NCBI RefSeq assembly: GCF_030406325.1 | Contig: NZ_JAUEQY010000007.1 | Span: 186,001-250,000 of the forward strand | DNA from: Actinomadura sp. DC4 | GTDB lineage: Bacteria; Actinomycetota; Actinomycetes; Streptosporangiales; Streptosporangiaceae | Length of the DNA stretch: 64,000 bases | Direction of reading: 5' to 3' | In this document: piece by piece, positions 62,219-64,000 of the stretch | How the letters are laid out: each line of letters begins with the position of its first letter | Numbering within the stretch: position 1 is the stretch's first letter | Program-made: the position numbers and the translations under genes | Notes under the pieces: model-generated | What the model saw: the letters and a program-made list of their open reading frames with translations, nothing else | Databases searched by the model: none | What the model was told of the DNA's origin: nothing

Positions 62219-63754
62219 TCATAACCGGTTGACCGTGAACGAGGCCCGCAAGGGATCTCTGTCGCCGGGCACCGTCACTCTGATCTGGTGCTTCCCCGGG
62301 GGGATCTTGCCCGCGAAGAACTCATGCGTCTGGTTGATGACGTAATTGAACGAGCCGCCGAAGTCGACGACGGGCATGACCGGCGACGTCCGCCGGCCGT
62401 CGAGCCGGAGCGTGACCTTGCGGCCGGGGGTCAGTCCGGTGCCGTGCACGACGAACGTGGTGTCGCCGTCGCCGTACGGCTGGTTGAGCTCGATCTTGGG
62501 CGAGCCGGAGGAGCCCTGGGAGGGATCCTGGCCCGGCACGCCGCGAGGCGGCCCCGCGGGCGGATGCTCGTCGGACGGCCCGGGCGGCGGGCCGCCGAAC
62601 GACCGGCCGACCGCGATGCCCGACACCACCAGGGCGGCCGCCAGGGCCACCGCTCCCGCGATCGCCGTTACACGGCCGAACCGGCCGGCCCACGAGGCGG
62701 AGTCCACCGTGTCGGCGGTGCCCGCCTTCGAACCTCCGGGCGGGCGTACCTCCGGCTGGGGCGGACGCGGCACGGCGGCGTCCCGCATCGCGGTGGGAGA
62801 GTCCAGTGTCGCGTCGCCGACCGCCGAGGTCGGCGCCGCCGACGGCCACTTCCGCCGATACTCCTCGATCAGCGCGAGCGCGTCGTCCGGCAGGGGCGCG
62901 GTACGGAACTCGTGCTCGCCCTCCTTCTCCACCTGGGCCGCGACGCGGGCCAGCAGGGCGGCGGCCGTGGGCCGGGCGACCGGGTCGCGCTCCAGGCAGT
63001 CGAGCATCAGCTCGGCCACCTCTTCGGGCAGGCCGGTCAGGTCCGGCGGCTCGGTGGCCAGCCGGATCAAGATGTCGGTCACCGAGTCGCCGGTGTACGG
63101 CGGGTGGCCGGTGGCGGCGAACAGCAGCGTCGAGCCGAGCGCGAACACGTCGCTCGCCGCCACGGTCTGGCGGCTGTCCCGGGCCTGCTCGGGCGCCATG
63201 TACGCGGGGGTGCCCACGGCCTGGTGCGTCGCGGTGACCGTGACCCGCTCGGCCGCCCGCGCCACCCCGAAGTCGATGACGCGCGGCCCGTCGGCGGAGA
63301 CCAGGACGTTGGAGGGCTTGAGGTCCCGGTGCACCAGCCCGGCCTTGTGGATCGACTCCAGCGCCTCGGCGCACCCGGCGGCCAGCCACCTCAGCGCGGG
63401 CACCGGCAACGGCCCGCAGACGCGTACGAGCTGGTCGAGGGAGGGCGCGGCGATGTACGCGGTGGCGAGCCAGGGGATGTCGGCCTCGGGGTCGGAGGCG
63501 ACGACCGCGGCGGTGAAGACCCCGCTGACCCGGCCCGCGGCGGCCACCTCGTGCGCGAACCGCGTACGGAAATCGGCCTCGCCGGCGAACTCACTCTTGA
63601 TCGTCTTGACCGCGACCAGCCGGCCCGACGCGGACTTGCCCAGGTAGACGCGGCCCATGGCGCCGGTGCCCAGCCGGCCCAGGAGCACGTAACCGCCGAT
63701 CCGCGGTGGGTCCTGCCCTGACAACGACTCGAGCCTCGTGTGCTCCGACGCCAT
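62219..63754 (-). CDS. Transmembrane Ser/Thr protein kinase
   Basis: A 511-residue Hanks-type kinase. Gly loop 'LGRLGTGAMGRVYLG' (~26-39), K50 in 'LVAVKTIKSE', catalytic loop 'HRDLKPSN' (142-149), DFG (161-163), activation segment with 'GTPAYMAPEQARDSRQT'. A Pro-rich juxtamembrane stretch, one membrane helix (~395-415, 'AIAGAVALAAALVVSGIAVG') and an extracellular ~90-residue IPT/TIG-like beta domain ('TTFVVHGTGLTPGRKVTLRL') follow, instead of PASTA repeats. Start ATG 63754 with GGAGGAG. It probably senses an external cue and phosphorylates the FHA partner. Confidence 0.93.
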   Translation of the reverse strand: MASEHTRLESLSGQDPPRIGGYVLLGRLGTGAMGRVYLGKSASGRLVAVKTIKSEFAGEADFRTRFAHEVAAAGRVSGVFTAAVVASDPEADIPWLATAYIAAPSLDQLVRVCGPLPVPALRWLAAGCAEALESIHKAGLVHRDLKPSNVLVSADGPRVIDFGVARAAERVTVTATHQAVGTPAYMAPEQARDSRQTVAASDVFALGSTLLFAATGHPPYTGDSVTDILIRLATEPPDLTGLPEEVAELMLDCLERDPVARPTAAALLARVAAQVEKEGEHEFRTAPLPDDALALIEEYRRKWPSAAPTSAVGDATLDSPTAMRDAAVPRPPQPEVRPPGGSKAGTADTVDSASWAGRFGRVTAIAGAVALAAALVVSGIAVGRSFGGPPPGPSDEHPPAGPPRGVPGQDPSQGSSGSPKIELNQPYGDGDTTFVVHGTGLTPGRKVTLRLDGRRTSPVMPVVDFGGSFNYVINQTHEFFAGKIPPGKHQIRVTVPGDRDPLRASFTVNRL

Positions 63755-63945
63755 CCGGTCTCCTCCACTGAGCCGACAATCGGCACCATCTTCTCGATTT
63801 CCGACAGGAGTCGGGCGCGTTCCGACGACTTCTCTCCCGCGATCGGCCGATTGGCGCTTACTGGCCGCGGAGTCTATGGCGCAAAGCAAGACGGCAGTAG
63901 ATCATCGCCACGTAGACCCCAGACCCCGCGAAAGAGGACATCTTC

Positions 63946-64000
63946 ATGGGCGATCCCGCGAGGTTCACCGGTGCGCGCACCCCGCGTGCCGTGTTCAGCG
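63946..64000 (+). CDS. Start of a CDS cut by the right edge
   Basis: ATG 63946 has GAGGA about 8 nt upstream and opens a frame MGDPARFTGARTPRAVFS that runs off the window. It is divergent from the kinase gene, and the 190-bp gap between them would hold both promoters. Too short to identify. Confidence 0.5.
   Translation, partial: MGDPARFTGARTPRAVFS

Overview
The window is high-GC actinomycete chromosome. GC-rich third codon positions, frequent GTG/TTG starts, a SARP/AfsR-type regulator, a snapalysin-type protease, a DUF5997 gene, a Ser/Thr kinase beside an FHA protein, and many Sec/Tat-exported enzymes all fit a filamentous actinomycete, possibly Streptosporangiales-like (genus not resolvable by eye). 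No rRNA, tRNA, CRISPR array, transposase or integrase was seen. Both edges cut genes: a sensor histidine kinase on the left (minus strand) and an unidentified CDS on the right.

Layout. 1-6.1 kb: partial NarL-type histidine kinase, SNF2 helicase, a LysR effector domain without a DNA-binding domain paired with DUF5997, a membrane-anchored protein and a lipoprotein. 6.1-7.3 kb: a gene graveyard of DUF4097, luciferase-like monooxygenase, a small monooxygenase-like ORF and an alpha/beta hydrolase, all truncated and joined end to end. 7.3-9.6 kb: a divergent RclR-like/RclA-like pair that keeps the redox cysteines known from E. coli. 9.6-13.4 kb: TetR, a methyltransferase-DUF2218 fusion behind a perfect palindrome, an MHS-type MFS transporter, then two more broken genes (an SH3-like secreted fragment and an SDR that has lost its active site). 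13.5-20.2 kb: SARP-NB-ARC-TPR regulator, secreted NlpC/P60-like protein, GNAT, HD hydrolase, and a TIR protein whose N-terminus resembles the alpha/alpha toroid of prenyltransferases and squalene cyclases. 20.3-24.1 kb: metH with a 3' terminator and an upstream SAH riboswitch whose 3' strand can mask the ribosome binding site.

24.2-42.7 kb: snapalysin, then a carbohydrate locus: a complete YtfQ-YtfR-YtfT-YjfF-type sugar ABC importer, two secreted GH2 enzymes, a Tat-exported GH127-type beta-L-arabinofuranosidase, a DeoR regulator and an orphan paralogous sugar ATPase. Together these suggest release and uptake of furanose or galactose-type sugars from arabinogalactan-like polymers. A papain-fold (Tox-PL) polymorphic-toxin-like gene interrupts this locus and is bracketed by 37-bp direct repeats copied from the 3' end of the orphan ATPase gene. 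43.2-47.4 kb: a divergent NAD-dependent DNA ligase, followed by an unrecognised lower-GC gene again bracketed by a repeat of the ligase 3' end, then an FG-GAP protein. The two repeat-bracketed single-gene insertions, both at the 3' ends of resident genes, are the most unusual structural signal here.

47.4-64 kb: DNA-alkylation-repeat protein, SDR, a MOSC/flavin reductase/2Fe-2S three-domain fusion, a STAS anti-anti-sigma factor, a three-gene amide-ligase cassette (GCS2-ATP-grasp fusion, AsnO-like amidotransferase, EgtC-like Ntn hydrolase), a membrane protein overlapping an orphan solute-binding lipoprotein, a translationally coupled aldo/keto reductase-TetR pair, a strong hairpin with a tiny ORF, and a convergent FHA/Ser-Thr kinase pair.
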